From Luteimonas suaedae (lineage in GTDB: Bacteria > Pseudomonadota > Gammaproteobacteria > Xanthomonadales > Xanthomonadaceae), in contig NZ_VSSP01000006.1 of assembly GCF_008312895.1 (NCBI RefSeq), positions 124,001-188,000 of the forward strand: a stretch of 64,000 nucleotides of DNA, in the 5' to 3' direction. Made by a program: the position numbers and the translations under genes. Shown here piece by piece: positions 7,247 through 17,795 of this stretch (position 1 is the stretch's first letter; each line of letters opens with the position of its first letter). Under the pieces are notes generated by a model. That model was not told the DNA's origin, searched no databases, and saw only the letters and a program-made list of their open reading frames with translations.

Positions 7247-8422
7247 TCAGCCTGCCTGCCGATGCACCACGAACACGGTGATGTCGTCGAAGGACGCGTG
7301 TCCGGCATCGGTTTGCACCTCGGCCTGGATGCGCCGCAGGGTCTCGTCCGCCGACCCGGCGGGGCGTGCCAGGAGGGCCATCAGGCGTTGCTCCGAGTAG
7401 CGGGTTCCGCCCGCATCGACGGCATCGGTGACGCCATCGGTGAACGCGACCAGCGTCTCGCCCGGGGCGATCGTTTCCCGCACCGCCTTGAACGCCATGT
7501 CGGGGAGCATGCCGACGGCGGGGCCGGTCGGAGCTAGCCGCCTGTGTACGCCGTCGCGGCCGCTGATGGTCGGCGCCTCGTGCCCGCCATTGACATAGAA
7601 CAGGGCGCCGGTGCCCGGATCGAGGGTGGCGAAGAACAGGGTCGCGAACATGTGGTCGCGGTCGTGCGTGCGCGCGATGTAGTCGTTCACGCTGCCGACC
7701 AGCTGCCGCGCTTGCGCCGCGCAGTCGCCATCGTGGGTGAACATACGCTCGGCCAGCGCGCGGACCAGGCTGCGGAACAGCGCCATGAACAGCGCGGCGC
7801 CGACGCCCTTGCCGCAGACATCCGCCACGACGAGTCCGATGCGCTGTCCGCCGTGCAATGCGAACGCGTCGTAGAAATCGCCGCTGACGTGGCGCGCGGG
7901 CTGGAACCAGGCCGCCAGCTCCCAGCCGGCGGCGACCGGCAGTTCGCCGGGCAGGAAGCCGGCCTGGATTTCGCGCGCGATGTCCATCTCGCGCTCCAGG
8001 CTGCGCGCGTACAACTGCTCGCGGTCGTGCAGCCGCTTTCTGGCCAGGCTGGCGTTGACCCGCGCGCGCAGGATGTGCAGGTTGAACGGTTTCGGCAGGT
8101 AGTCGTCCGCGCCGAGTTCGATGCCCTTGATGATGCTGTCGGTGCCGTCGAGCGCCGAGATCAGGATCACCGGTACGTGGCGCAGGTCGGGATCCGCGCG
8201 CATGCGCTCCAGCAACTCGTAGCCGTTCATCTCCGGCATCATGATGTCGAGCAGTACCAGGTCGAACGCGTCCTCGAGCAGCAGGGCCAGCGCCTCGCGC
8301 CCGTCGACCGCGAGCGCGGTCGAATGGCCCTCGCGCTGCAGGCGGCGCACCAGCAGGTCGCGGTTCGCCTCGTTGTCGTCGACGACCAGGATGCGTGCGA
8401 CGGCGTCGTGCGCGCCCGTCAT
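7247..8422 (-). CDS. Receiver-PP2C (RsbU/RssB-type) serine phosphatase
   Basis: A 391-residue response regulator with an N-terminal receiver (acidic pair DD 15-16, phospho-acceptor Asp59 in LVLLDIMMPEMNG, Lys in LPKPF) and a helical linker. The C-terminal SpoIIE/PP2C phosphatase domain begins at FQPARHVSGDFYDAF. Metal-ligand aspartates are intact in SGDFYD, VADVCGKGVGAAL and FTDGVTDAV, so the phosphatase should be active. Such proteins dephosphorylate STAS antagonists in partner switching; the STAS gene of this operon is the obvious substrate. Its start overlaps the stop of the upstream patatin gene by four bases (ATGA). Architecture resembles RssB and HsbR, but orthology is not claimed. Confidence 0.88.
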   Translation of the reverse strand: MTGAHDAVARILVVDDNEANRDLLVRRLQREGHSTALAVDGREALALLLEDAFDLVLLDIMMPEMNGYELLERMRADPDLRHVPVILISALDGTDSIIKGIELGADDYLPKPFNLHILRARVNASLARKRLHDREQLYARSLEREMDIAREIQAGFLPGELPVAAGWELAAWFQPARHVSGDFYDAFALHGGQRIGLVVADVCGKGVGAALFMALFRSLVRALAERMFTHDGDCAAQARQLVGSVNDYIARTHDRDHMFATLFFATLDPGTGALFYVNGGHEAPTISGRDGVHRRLAPTGPAVGMLPDMAFKAVRETIAPGETLVAFTDGVTDAVDAGGTRYSEQRLMALLARPAGSADETLRRIQAEVQTDAGHASFDDITVFVVHRQAG

Positions 8423-9312
8423 GTCGCCGCCGTCGGGGCCGCGGCGAGACCGAGCTGGCGCAGGTAGGGCAATGCCGTCAGCGTGGCGCGCTCCCCCTGC
8501 TCGATGATGTATGGGATGAGGTGAGTGTCGCCGACGTGGATCGGTCGGTCGAAGGTCGGCATAATCGGAATGATCTCGGCGTGGTGCACGGCGCTGTAGA
8601 ACGCGTAGGTCGAGCGCAGCAGGTTATTGATGGCGATGGACATCGACTGGGTCGCGACACCGACCAGCGAATCCAGCCGCTCGGCCGGCGGATTCTCGAA
8701 GCCCATGGCCAGGATGATGTCGGCGCCTTCGCGGATCGCCAGGCTGATCGGCAGCGGATCGGATGCGCCGCCATCGATCAGCAGCCGCCCGCCGACGGGC
8801 CAGGGCCGCAGCAGCAGCGGCATGGCGATGCTGGCGCGAACGGCATCGGCGATCGAGCCGGAGTTCAGGCCCACCTTCTCGCCGGTATGCAGGTCGGTCG
8901 CGGCGATGTACAACGGGATGCGGGTGTCGGCGAAGGTCGCGTCGCCATAGAGCTCGCGCACGGTGGCGCCGACGGCGCGGTCGTTGACCAGGCCGATGCG
9001 CTCGCTGAAGCCGAGACGACGCGGCAGCAGGCTGCGCAGCACCGAGCGGTAGTGGATGCGCTTGAACAAGCCGTGCCACATGCGGTGGCTGCGCTCCTCC
9101 GCCTCCAGCGCGTCCATGCCGAGCGCCATCGAAGCGACATAGAGGCTGCCACCGCTGCAGCCGACGACGAGGTCGGCCTGAATACCCTCGCTTTGCAGCA
9201 CCTTCCACATGCCGACTGCGGCGACGCACTTGACGCCACCCGATCCGACCACCACCGCGAGCCGCCCACGACGCCGCGGCCCGCCCTCCGGCGCGGCTCC
9301 TGCCTCAGGCAT
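8419..9312 (-). CDS. Patatin-like phospholipase, copy B
   Basis: A 297-residue cytoplasmic patatin. The nucleophile elbow is GCSGGS (Ser53) and the catalytic Asp is in LIDGGASDP (Asp180), so the Ser-Asp dyad is complete. The oxyanion loop usually reads GGGxRG; here it is VVGSGGVKCVAAVGMWKVLQ, with Lys-Cys in place of Arg-Gly. The same change is found in the neighbouring paralogue. Known family members release fatty acids from phospholipids. It has four-base overlap with the phosphatase gene downstream and eight-base overlap with the other patatin upstream, so it is firmly part of the signalling operon. E. coli rssA, also a patatin, sits beside rssB in a comparable pairing. Confidence 0.85.
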   Translation of the reverse strand: MPEAGAAPEGGPRRRGRLAVVVGSGGVKCVAAVGMWKVLQSEGIQADLVVGCSGGSLYVASMALGMDALEAEERSHRMWHGLFKRIHYRSVLRSLLPRRLGFSERIGLVNDRAVGATVRELYGDATFADTRIPLYIAATDLHTGEKVGLNSGSIADAVRASIAMPLLLRPWPVGGRLLIDGGASDPLPISLAIREGADIILAMGFENPPAERLDSLVGVATQSMSIAINNLLRSTYAFYSAVHHAEIIPIMPTFDRPIHVGDTHLIPYIIEQGERATLTALPYLRQLGLAAAPTAAT

Positions 9313-10177
9313 GGGCGGCCTCGAGCGCCTGGCGCAGGTAGCCGAGCTGCGCGTCGGTCGCGCGCTCGCCCTCCTCGATCACGTACGGGATCTCGTGGGT
9401 GTCGAACAGCCGCACCGGGCGGTCGAAGTCCGGCAGCACCGGGATGATCTCGGCATGATGGGCGAGGTTGTGGAAGGCATAGTTGGCGCGCAGCAGGTTG
9501 TTGGTATAGATGCTGTTGACCTGGAACGCGTAACGCGTGGCGGAACGGATCCTGCTCGGATACGGGCTTTCGAACCCCATCGCCAGGATCACGTCCGCGC
9601 CTTCTCGGATCGCGACGTCGATCGGCAGCGGGTCGGACGCGCAGCCGTCGAGCAGCCAGCGATCGCCGACTTTCCATGGTTTCCAGATGTAGGGGATCGC
9701 AATGCTGGCGCGCACCGCGTCGCGCACGCTGCCCTCCGACAACGCGACCATCTGCCCGTTCGCCAGGTCGGTGGCGACGATGTGCAGCGGGATGCTGGTC
9801 TCGTCGAAGCGACGCGCGCCGAACAGATGGTCCAGCGCCGTCATCAGCGGCTTGTCGCTGACCATGCCGAACGAGCCGTCGAAGCCGAACACCCGGGGCA
9901 ACACCGCGCCGAGCAGCGAGCGCAGGTCGCGGCGCGTGGTCAGGCCGGGAGTCCAGAGCTCGCGCGTCAGACGTTCGCAGGTGTCGATGTCGTGGCCCAG
10001 CGCCATCACCGCGGCATAGAGGCTGCCGCCGCTGCACCCAACCACCATGTCGATGCCGATGCCCTCGCGTTGCAACACCTTCCACATGCCGAGCGCGGCG
10101 GCGCATTTCACGCTACCCGAGCCGATGACCAGGGCCACCCGCTTGCGCGGCGGCGACGACGTGGTGACTGCATCCAT
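9305..10177 (-). CDS. Patatin-like phospholipase, copy A
   Basis: A 290-residue paralogue of the next gene. It has the nucleophile elbow GCSGGS (Ser49) and the Asp motif LLDGCASDP (Asp177, with Cys where most patatins have Gly). The oxyanion loop is GSGSVKCAAALGMWKVLQ, sharing the Lys-Cys variant with copy B. The two also share blocks such as DPLPI and AIREGADIILAMGFE, so they arose by tandem duplication. The ATG at 10177 has GGGAGG 8 bases upstream; an upstream in-frame ATG would run into the STAS gene without a binding site. A cytoplasmic lipase or lipid-sensing role is likely; its link to the partner switch is by position only. Confidence 0.83.
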   Translation of the reverse strand: MDAVTTSSPPRKRVALVIGSGSVKCAAALGMWKVLQREGIGIDMVVGCSGGSLYAAVMALGHDIDTCERLTRELWTPGLTTRRDLRSLLGAVLPRVFGFDGSFGMVSDKPLMTALDHLFGARRFDETSIPLHIVATDLANGQMVALSEGSVRDAVRASIAIPYIWKPWKVGDRWLLDGCASDPLPIDVAIREGADVILAMGFESPYPSRIRSATRYAFQVNSIYTNNLLRANYAFHNLAHHAEIIPVLPDFDRPVRLFDTHEIPYVIEEGERATDAQLGYLRQALEAAHA

Positions 10178-10197
10178 CTCGCATCCTCCCCGGCGCG

Positions 10198-10536
10198 TCA
10201 GGCGGCGTAGCTGCCCATGGCGCTGGCAACGTCGTCGTAGCACTTCATGATGGTCGTGAAGCCGCTCAGTTCGAGCACTTTCAGCACCGGCGGGGAAATG
10301 TTCGCCAGGCGCAGGTCGCCACCGCGCTGGCGGGCCTGCTTCACCGTGGCAAGCAGCGCACGCAGCCCGGCGCTGCTGGTGTAGTCGACCCGCTCGAGGT
10401 CGGCGACCAGGTGCGTGTGGCCCGCTTCGACGTAGCCCTGCAGCGTGCCGAGCAGGACGTCGGCGGTGAGCCCGTCCACGCTGCCGGCGATGACGACGAC
10501 CGCGGCATGCTCGCCGGGTTGGATCTCGATCTTCAT
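10198..10536 (-). CDS. STAS-domain anti-sigma factor antagonist
   Basis: A 112-residue single STAS domain. The phosphorylation loop is DYTSSAGLRALL, with Ser54/Ser55 as the expected site of phosphorylation by the RsbW-like kinase encoded immediately upstream. When unphosphorylated, such proteins bind and neutralise the anti-sigma kinase or another partner. The start at 10536 was chosen because AAAGGAGAGG directly precedes it; an in-frame ATG six codons upstream would place that binding site inside the coding sequence. It lies 14 bases downstream of the kinase stop. The target partner (sigma factor, cyclase or the patatins) is not visible in the window. Confidence 0.88.
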   Translation of the reverse strand: MKIEIQPGEHAAVVVIAGSVDGLTADVLLGTLQGYVEAGHTHLVADLERVDYTSSAGLRALLATVKQARQRGGDLRLANISPPVLKVLELSGFTTIMKCYDDVASAMGSYAA

Positions 10537-10550
10537 CGGTTCCTCTCCTT

Positions 10551-11006
10551 TCATATGTCCTGAATGTCCGGCGGATGCGCCGGAAACTTCTTGACCAGGG
10601 TGAACACGTTGCCGCCCGCCGCCCTGGGTTCTCGCCTGACCTCGTCCATCACCTCGCGGACGAGGTGCCAGCCCATGCCACCCAGCCTGCGCTCCACCCA
10701 GTCCGCGTCCAGATCCGGCCTGGCGACACCGGCCGGATCGAAGGCGGGCGCGGCGTCGACGAGGATCACGGTGATCCGCCCGGGCGCGGCATCAACGCGC
10801 ACCGTCACCGGCCCGGGTCGATCGCCGTAGCCGTGCCGGAAGATGTTGGAAAACACCTCCTCGGTGGCGAGGCGCACGGCGGATGTCGCCTCCTGGTCGG
10901 CACCCGCCCCCGCGCAGGCGCGTTCCAGGAATGTCGCCAGCGCGCCAAGATCCTGCATCCGCATGGCACGGAACTCGGTACCGGCGCCAGATGCGGGAGG
11001 CGTCAT
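10551..11006 (-). CDS. RsbW-like anti-sigma serine kinase
   Basis: A 151-residue GHKL ATPase of the HATPase_c_2 type. The N-box is TEEVFSNIFRHGY (about residues 48-60), followed by the strand VTVRVDAAPGRITVILVDAAPAFDP with the ATP-lid Asp, and a GMGWHLVREVMDEV segment equivalent to the G box. It should phosphorylate the STAS protein downstream. Its ATG overlaps the stop of the receiver gene (ATGA at 11003-11006). No sigma factor gene is adjacent, so the output of this switch is unknown. Confidence 0.85.
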   Translation of the reverse strand: MTPPASGAGTEFRAMRMQDLGALATFLERACAGAGADQEATSAVRLATEEVFSNIFRHGYGDRPGPVTVRVDAAPGRITVILVDAAPAFDPAGVARPDLDADWVERRLGGMGWHLVREVMDEVRREPRAAGGNVFTLVKKFPAHPPDIQDI

Positions 11007-11373
11007 GGCGACGCTTGATCCTTCACGAGTGCGTCGATCTTCCTGCCCAGGCGCTCCAGGTCCACCGGCTTGGTGTCGAAATCGTCGCAGCCCGCGGCCA
11101 GGGCGCGCTCGCGGTCCTCGGCCATCGCATGCGCAGTCAATGCGATGACGGGGATGGACGAGGTGCGCGCATCGCCCTTGATGCGGCGCGCGGCCTCCCA
11201 GCCATCCATCACCGGCAGGCCCATGTCCATCAACACCAGGTCCGGTTGTTCGCTGAGCGTCGCGGCCACTGCCATCTGGCCATCCGTCGCCATGACGACC
11301 GTGTGGCCGCGCCGGGCCAGGCGCCGCGAGAGCATGTCGCGATTCATCTCGTTGTCTTCGACGAGCAGGATCT

Positions 11374-11377
<4 letters not shown>
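11003..11377 (-). CDS. Stand-alone receiver (CheY/DivK-like)
   Basis: A 124-residue single receiver domain with the acidic pair ED at 7-8, the phospho-acceptor Asp in LVLMDMGLPVMDGWEA (about residue 52), the Thr in VIALTAHAM and the Lys in FDTKPVD. It has no output domain, so it works by phospho-relay or protein binding. It overlaps the hybrid kinase gene upstream and the RsbW-like gene downstream by four bases each. It is therefore the natural shuttle between the MASE2 hybrid kinase and the partner switch, although that link is inferred from order. Confidence 0.88.
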
Positions 11378-13506
<2,129 letters not shown>

Positions 13507-13845
13507 GGCATACCCGCCGTAGTGCGTGGATGACGTGGACGTACGTGGCACGCTGCCGAAACCCCTTGCGGCCCGCTGCCGGCGCCGCCGCTGGATCATA
13601 CCGCGACGCGTGGTGTCCCGGGATTGCAATGGGCCAGGTCGCGTGCCGCGCCCCATCTGGTGGGTATCGGTGTATCCGCCGCTGCGCGCTGCCTTGTACG
13701 CCTCGTGATGGCGCATGCGTCCACGGAACGGCACGCTTCCGGCCTGGGGCCGGACCGCGTCGCGGCCACCACCGTCCGGTGGCGTGCGCGAAAGGCGGCT
13801 ACGGCAGCAGGCTGGGCCGTTCTGAGGATCCGGCCCCGGCGAAGG
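13507..13845. other. Intergenic region before the signalling operon
   Basis: About 340 bases between the hybrid kinase start and the 3' end of the XRE-cupin gene. It must hold the promoter for the leftward signalling operon, but I see no clear -35/-10 pair. Short rightward and leftward frames here lack binding sites and family resemblance. Nothing else was recognised. Confidence 0.4.
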
Positions 13846-14487
13846 TCATTTTTTCGCCGGCGTGCCGTTGTCGCCGTGCAGCGTCAACAGCGCCTGCAGC
13901 AGCTGTTCGTCGGCGCTCGAGCAGATGCCCAGCAACAGCGCCTCGTCGCAGTCCGCGCCGGCGAGGTAGGCGTGGCCCATGTTGGAGTCGATGTACACGC
14001 CCTCGCCGGCTTCCAGCACGATCGGGTCGTAGAACTCGGTGTGCACCTCGACCCGGCCCTCGATGACGTGGACGTACTCCTCGCCGGAGTGGTGCACCAG
14101 CTCGCCGAACTCGTGCAGGCTCTTGGCGCGCACCCGGGTCAGGACCGGAATCATGCGCTTGCGGCGCAGTTCCGGGCATAGATAGAAGTAGTCGTAGTTG
14201 TCCGTGGTGACCCGGATCGCATCGTCGACTCGGGCGATGCTGCGCCGCGCGGTGACCGGCGGTTCGTTGCCGGTGTCGGGCTCGGCGAACAGTTCCGACA
14301 TGCGGATGTTCAGGCGCTGGCTGATCTGCAGCAGCTTGTCGTAGGTCAGGCTCAGGCGGTCGTGTTCGACCTTGGACAGCGTCGACAACGGAATGCCGCA
14401 GCGCTGGCTCATTTCCTTCAGGGTCCAGCCGTTGCGGGTGCGCAGCGCACGCAGCAGGTGGCCGATCGTGGGGTGTTGCGAGGGCAT
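13846..14487 (-). CDS. XRE-family regulator with cupin domain
   Basis: A 213-residue regulator. The N-terminal helix-turn-helix is HLLRALRTRNGWTLKEMSQR through STLSKVEHDRLSLTYDKL (about residues 9-50). The C-terminal half is a small cupin with HHSGEEYVHVIEGRVEVH (metal or ligand pocket) and GEGVYIDSNMGHAY. Proteins of this layout usually repress amino-acid, polyamine or peptide catabolic genes and respond to the catabolite bound in the cupin. It is divergent from the peptide/D-amino-acid locus and is its most likely regulator. The ATG at 14487 has AGGAG about 10 bases upstream; a longer frame to 14607 would overlap the divergent promoter. Confidence 0.85.
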   Translation of the reverse strand: MPSQHPTIGHLLRALRTRNGWTLKEMSQRCGIPLSTLSKVEHDRLSLTYDKLLQISQRLNIRMSELFAEPDTGNEPPVTARRSIARVDDAIRVTTDNYDYFYLCPELRRKRMIPVLTRVRAKSLHEFGELVHHSGEEYVHVIEGRVEVHTEFYDPIVLEAGEGVYIDSNMGHAYLAGADCDEALLLGICSSADEQLLQALLTLHGDNGTPAKK

Positions 14488-14582
14488 TCGCCTGGAACTC
14501 CTGTAGAAGCGGATGCGGCCAATGCCGCCCGTATCGGGGCATATTCGCGCGATTGCGGCGTCGACCGCCAGACCGGGGCAGG

Positions 14583-14611
14583 TTGACAATTCTCTGATTA
14601 GGATCATTATC
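14583..14611 (+). promoter_or_regulatory. Promoter/operator, copy 1
   Basis: TTGACA (14583-14588), 16 bases, then CATTAT (14605-14610) form a good sigma-70 promoter 87 bases before the serine hydrolase start. The segment GACAATTCTC-nn-ATTAGGATCA-n-TAT recurs almost unchanged at 19107-19132 before the dipeptidase gene. A conserved spacer between -35 and -10 suggests a repressor operator, most simply for the divergent XRE-cupin protein. Confidence 0.6.
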
Positions 14612-14697
14612 GCATTAACAGGCCTGATCGGGCTGTGTTGGCGTCAACAGGCCGCACTCGCAGTGCGCCTGCCGGGGAACCAGTCAGGAGGCTTGCG

Positions 14698-16731
14698 ATG
14701 CGCGTATCCACGATTCTTTCCTTTGTCGCGGGGATGCTGCTCGCCCTGCCGCTTGCGGCTGTCCCGGCCGCGCCGCCGGCGTCGATCGTTCCGCCCGAGC
14801 TGGTGCCGGAGACCGGCGAGCCGGATGCGGAGGACGCCGCGACCGTCGCCGACGCCACCGTCCAGGCCGGGCCGGCCAACCTCACCCGCCCGGATCTCGA
14901 GGCCTGGCTGGACGGCTACATGCCCTACGCCCTGCAGACCGGCGACATCGCCGGCGCCGTGGTGGTGGTGGTCAAGGATGGCCAGGTGCTGTTGCAGAAG
15001 GGCTACGGCTATGCCGACCTGGAGACGCGCACGCCGGTCGATCCGGAGCTGCACCTGTTCCGTCCGGGCTCGATCTCCAAGCTGTTCACCTGGACCGCGG
15101 TGATGCAGTTGGTCGAACAGGACAAGCTGGACCTGGACGCCGACCTCAACCAGTACATCGACTTCGAGATCCCGGCGCAGGGCGGCAAGCCGGCCACGCT
15201 GCGCCAGGTCATGACCCACACGGTGGGGTTCGAAGAGCAGATCCGCGGCCTGATCACCAGCAAGGCCGACCAGGTCGTGCCGCTCGAGCAGGCGCTCAAG
15301 CGCTGGGTGCCCGAGCGCATCCACACGCCCGGCACCACGCCGGCCTATTCGAACTACGCCACCGCGCTGGCCGGCTACATCATCGAGCGCGTGTCGGGTG
15401 AATCGTTCTACGACTATATCGACAGACACATCCTGGCGCCGCTGGACATGGAGGATTCCAGCTTCCGCCAGCCGCTGCCGGCCGCGTTGCTGGCGAACAT
15501 GTCCAAGGGCTACGAAAGTGCCTCGGACGGCAAGCCACGCGACTACGAATTCATCAGTCTGGCGCCGGCCGGCAGTCTCGCCGCCACGGGCGCGGACATG
15601 GCCAAGTTCATGATCGCGCACCTGCAAGGTGGCGCGTACGGCGACGCGCGCATCCTCGACGAGGACACCGCGAAGACGATGCACACCACCGGGCAGACCT
15701 CGGTAGGTGCACTGAACAAGATGATGCTCGGCTTCTACGAGACCTCGCTCAACGGCCACCGCGCGATCTCGCACGGCGGCGACACGCTGTGGTTCCATAG
15801 CGACCTGCAGCTGTTCATCGACGACGGCATCGGCATCTACGTCTCGATGAACAGTTCCGGCCGCAATGGCGCGCCCCTGCAGATCCGCGACAACTTGGCC
15901 GAAGGCTTCGCCGACCGCTATCTGCCGGGCCCGGAGGCGCCGGTGAGCACGGTGTCCGAAGCAGATGCGAAGCTGCACGCGGAGCAGATCGCCGGCGCCT
16001 ACACCAGCAGCCGCCGTCCCGACAGCAACTTCATGTCGCTGCTGAACCTGCTCGGCCCGGTCAAGGTGTTCCCGAACGAGGACGGCACCATCAGTGTGTC
16101 GATCGCGCTCGATGCCTCAGGCGCACCGAAGAAGTGGCGCGAGATCTCGCCGTACCTGTGGCAGGACGTCGCCAGCGGCGACCGCCTGGCCGCTGACGTG
16201 GTCGACGGCAAGGTGACCCGCTTCAGCATGGAGCCGTACGCCGCGATCATGGTGTTCCAGCGTCTGCCCTGGTGGAAATCGCCGGGCCTGCTGCTGACGC
16301 TGCTGGCGGCGAGCCTGCTGGCGCTGGCCGCGACCGTGCTGGCGTGGCCGGTGTCCGCGCTGGTCCGCCGGTACTACGGCGTGCCGTACAGGCTGTCCGG
16401 CGAGGATGCGCGCATGCACCGGATCATCCGCATCGCCGCGCTCGCAGTGCTGGTGGTCATGGCCGGCGCGCTCGGCCTGATCGTGGGGATGATGAGCGAC
16501 CTCGAAAGGCTGAGCGCGGACACCGATGTGGTGTTCAACCTCATGCGCCTGCTCGCGCTGGTGGTGCTGCCGCTCGGCGCACTGGCCGCGCTGTGGAACT
16601 GCTGGAAGGTCCTGCGCAGCCGGCGCCGCCTGCTCGCCAAGCTGTGGAGCATCGTGCTGGCGCTGTCGTGCCTGTTCCTGCTGTGGATCGGCATCTCGCA
16701 TCACCTGCTCGGTTACGGCGCCTACTACTGA
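14698..16731 (+). CDS. Serine hydrolase (class C beta-lactamase fold) with membrane tail
   Basis: A 677-residue exported protein. It has a signal peptide (RVSTILSFVAGMLLALPLAA), then a class C beta-lactamase/PBP4*-like domain with the nucleophile in RPGSISKLFTW (SxxK), the YSN motif in AYSNYATALAGYI, and HGGD in AISHGGDTLWFHS in place of KTG. A second small beta domain follows (about 430-530). The last 150 residues form four transmembrane helices, so the enzyme is tethered with its active site in the periplasm. Relatives cleave D-amino-acid peptides or esters. AGGAGG lies 6 bases before the ATG at 14698. It is the first gene of the peptide locus, behind a strong promoter. Confidence 0.82.
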   Translation: MRVSTILSFVAGMLLALPLAAVPAAPPASIVPPELVPETGEPDAEDAATVADATVQAGPANLTRPDLEAWLDGYMPYALQTGDIAGAVVVVVKDGQVLLQKGYGYADLETRTPVDPELHLFRPGSISKLFTWTAVMQLVEQDKLDLDADLNQYIDFEIPAQGGKPATLRQVMTHTVGFEEQIRGLITSKADQVVPLEQALKRWVPERIHTPGTTPAYSNYATALAGYIIERVSGESFYDYIDRHILAPLDMEDSSFRQPLPAALLANMSKGYESASDGKPRDYEFISLAPAGSLAATGADMAKFMIAHLQGGAYGDARILDEDTAKTMHTTGQTSVGALNKMMLGFYETSLNGHRAISHGGDTLWFHSDLQLFIDDGIGIYVSMNSSGRNGAPLQIRDNLAEGFADRYLPGPEAPVSTVSEADAKLHAEQIAGAYTSSRRPDSNFMSLLNLLGPVKVFPNEDGTISVSIALDASGAPKKWREISPYLWQDVASGDRLAADVVDGKVTRFSMEPYAAIMVFQRLPWWKSPGLLLTLLAASLLALAATVLAWPVSALVRRYYGVPYRLSGEDARMHRIIRIAALAVLVVMAGALGLIVGMMSDLERLSADTDVVFNLMRLLALVVLPLGALAALWNCWKVLRSRRRLLAKLWSIVLALSCLFLLWIGISHHLLGYGAYY

Positions 16732-16802
16732 TCCCTGCTGCCGATCGATGCGGGACCGGCAGCCTCCTCGCCGGCCCGCATCCCCAACCTGCGGGGACGC
16801 GC

Positions 16803-17795
16803 ATGAGCCTGCAACTCGAACTGCACAACGAACCGCTGCCGCTGTCGGCGCCGTTCCGCATTGCCGGCTATGTCTTCGACGCCATGCCGGCGACCGTGGT
16901 GACCCTGCGCGACGGCAACCACGTCGGCCGCGGCGAAGCCGCCGGCGTGTACTACAACGATGACCGCCCCGAAGGCATGCTCGCCACGCTGGAATCGATG
17001 CGATCGCGCATCGAAGCGGGCATCGATCGTGCCACCGCCAATGCCCTGCTACCGCCGGGCGGCGCGCGCAACGCGCTCGACTGCGCGCTCTGGGAACTCG
17101 ATGCCAGGCGCAGCGGCGTGCCGGTGTGGAAGCTGGCCGGGCTGGACGGCGTGCGGCCGCTGCTGACCACCTTCACCGTCGGCGCGGACGATCCGCAGCT
17201 GATGGCCGAACGCGCCGCTGCCCATGCCGGCGCCCGCGCGCTGAAGCTCAAGCTCACCGGCGAAGCGGAGCTCGATGGCGCGCGCGTGCGCGCGGTGCGC
17301 AGGCGCTGCCCGGATGCGTGGATCGGCGTCGACGCCAACCAGGGCTACGACGCCGGCAGTTTGCCGGAGTTGCTGCCGGTGCTGGTCGCGGAAAGCATCT
17401 CCCTGCTCGAACAGCCGTGCAGGCGCGGTCACGAGGCCGACCTCGACGGCCTCGAGCGCGTGCTGCCCTTCGCCGCCGACGAGAGCATCCTCGACCTCGC
17501 CGAGCTCGAGGCGCGGCACCATCGTTTCGACGTCATCAACATCAAGCTGGACAAGTGCGGCGGCCTGAGCGAAGGCCTGCACATGGCGCGGCGCGCGCGC
17601 GAACTGGGCAAACGGGTCATGGTCGGCAACATGGCCGGTTCCAGCCTGGCGATGGCACCGGCGTTCGTGCTGGGCCAGTTCTGCGACGTGGTCGACCTGG
17701 ACGGACCGGTGTTCCTGAAGCAAGACCGCAAGCCGGGCGTGGTCTATCGCGACGGCTACCTCGACTGCCCGGCCGACGTCTGGGGGAGTCCATGA
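16803..17795 (+). CDS. dgcA: DgcA-like epimerase/racemase, enolase superfamily
   Basis: A 330-residue enolase-superfamily protein of the dipeptide epimerase/N-acetyl-D-glutamate racemase group. The first catalytic Lys is in ALKLKL (Lys148/150), the metal ligands are Asp177 (IGVDANQGY), Glu203 (LEQPC) and Asp226 (AADES), and the second Lys is in INIKLDKCGG (Lys248). All key residues are present. DgcA-type enzymes interconvert N-acetyl-D- and L-glutamate; close relatives epimerise L-Ala-D/L-Glu and similar dipeptides from murein. The DgcN-like gene downstream favours the D-glutamate route; the POT transporter and dipeptidase favour dipeptides. Its stop overlaps the transporter start (ATGA). The ATG at 16803 follows GGGGACGC. 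Confidence 0.82.
   Translation: MSLQLELHNEPLPLSAPFRIAGYVFDAMPATVVTLRDGNHVGRGEAAGVYYNDDRPEGMLATLESMRSRIEAGIDRATANALLPPGGARNALDCALWELDARRSGVPVWKLAGLDGVRPLLTTFTVGADDPQLMAERAAAHAGARALKLKLTGEAELDGARVRAVRRRCPDAWIGVDANQGYDAGSLPELLPVLVAESISLLEQPCRRGHEADLDGLERVLPFAADESILDLAELEARHHRFDVINIKLDKCGGLSEGLHMARRARELGKRVMVGNMAGSSLAMAPAFVLGQFCDVVDLDGPVFLKQDRKPGVVYRDGYLDCPADVWGSP

Noticed and set aside
13840..13863. Terminator at the end of the XRE-cupin gene
   Set aside because: A CGGCGAA/TTCGCCG stem exists, but it contains the stop codon in its loop and lacks a following T-run in the direction of transcription.
14583..14611. Fur box ahead of the serine hydrolase (GATAATGAT on the minus strand)
   Set aside because: One half matches the Fur consensus, but the second half does not, and the related copy at 19105 has lost the match while keeping the other shared bases. 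A locus-specific operator fits better.
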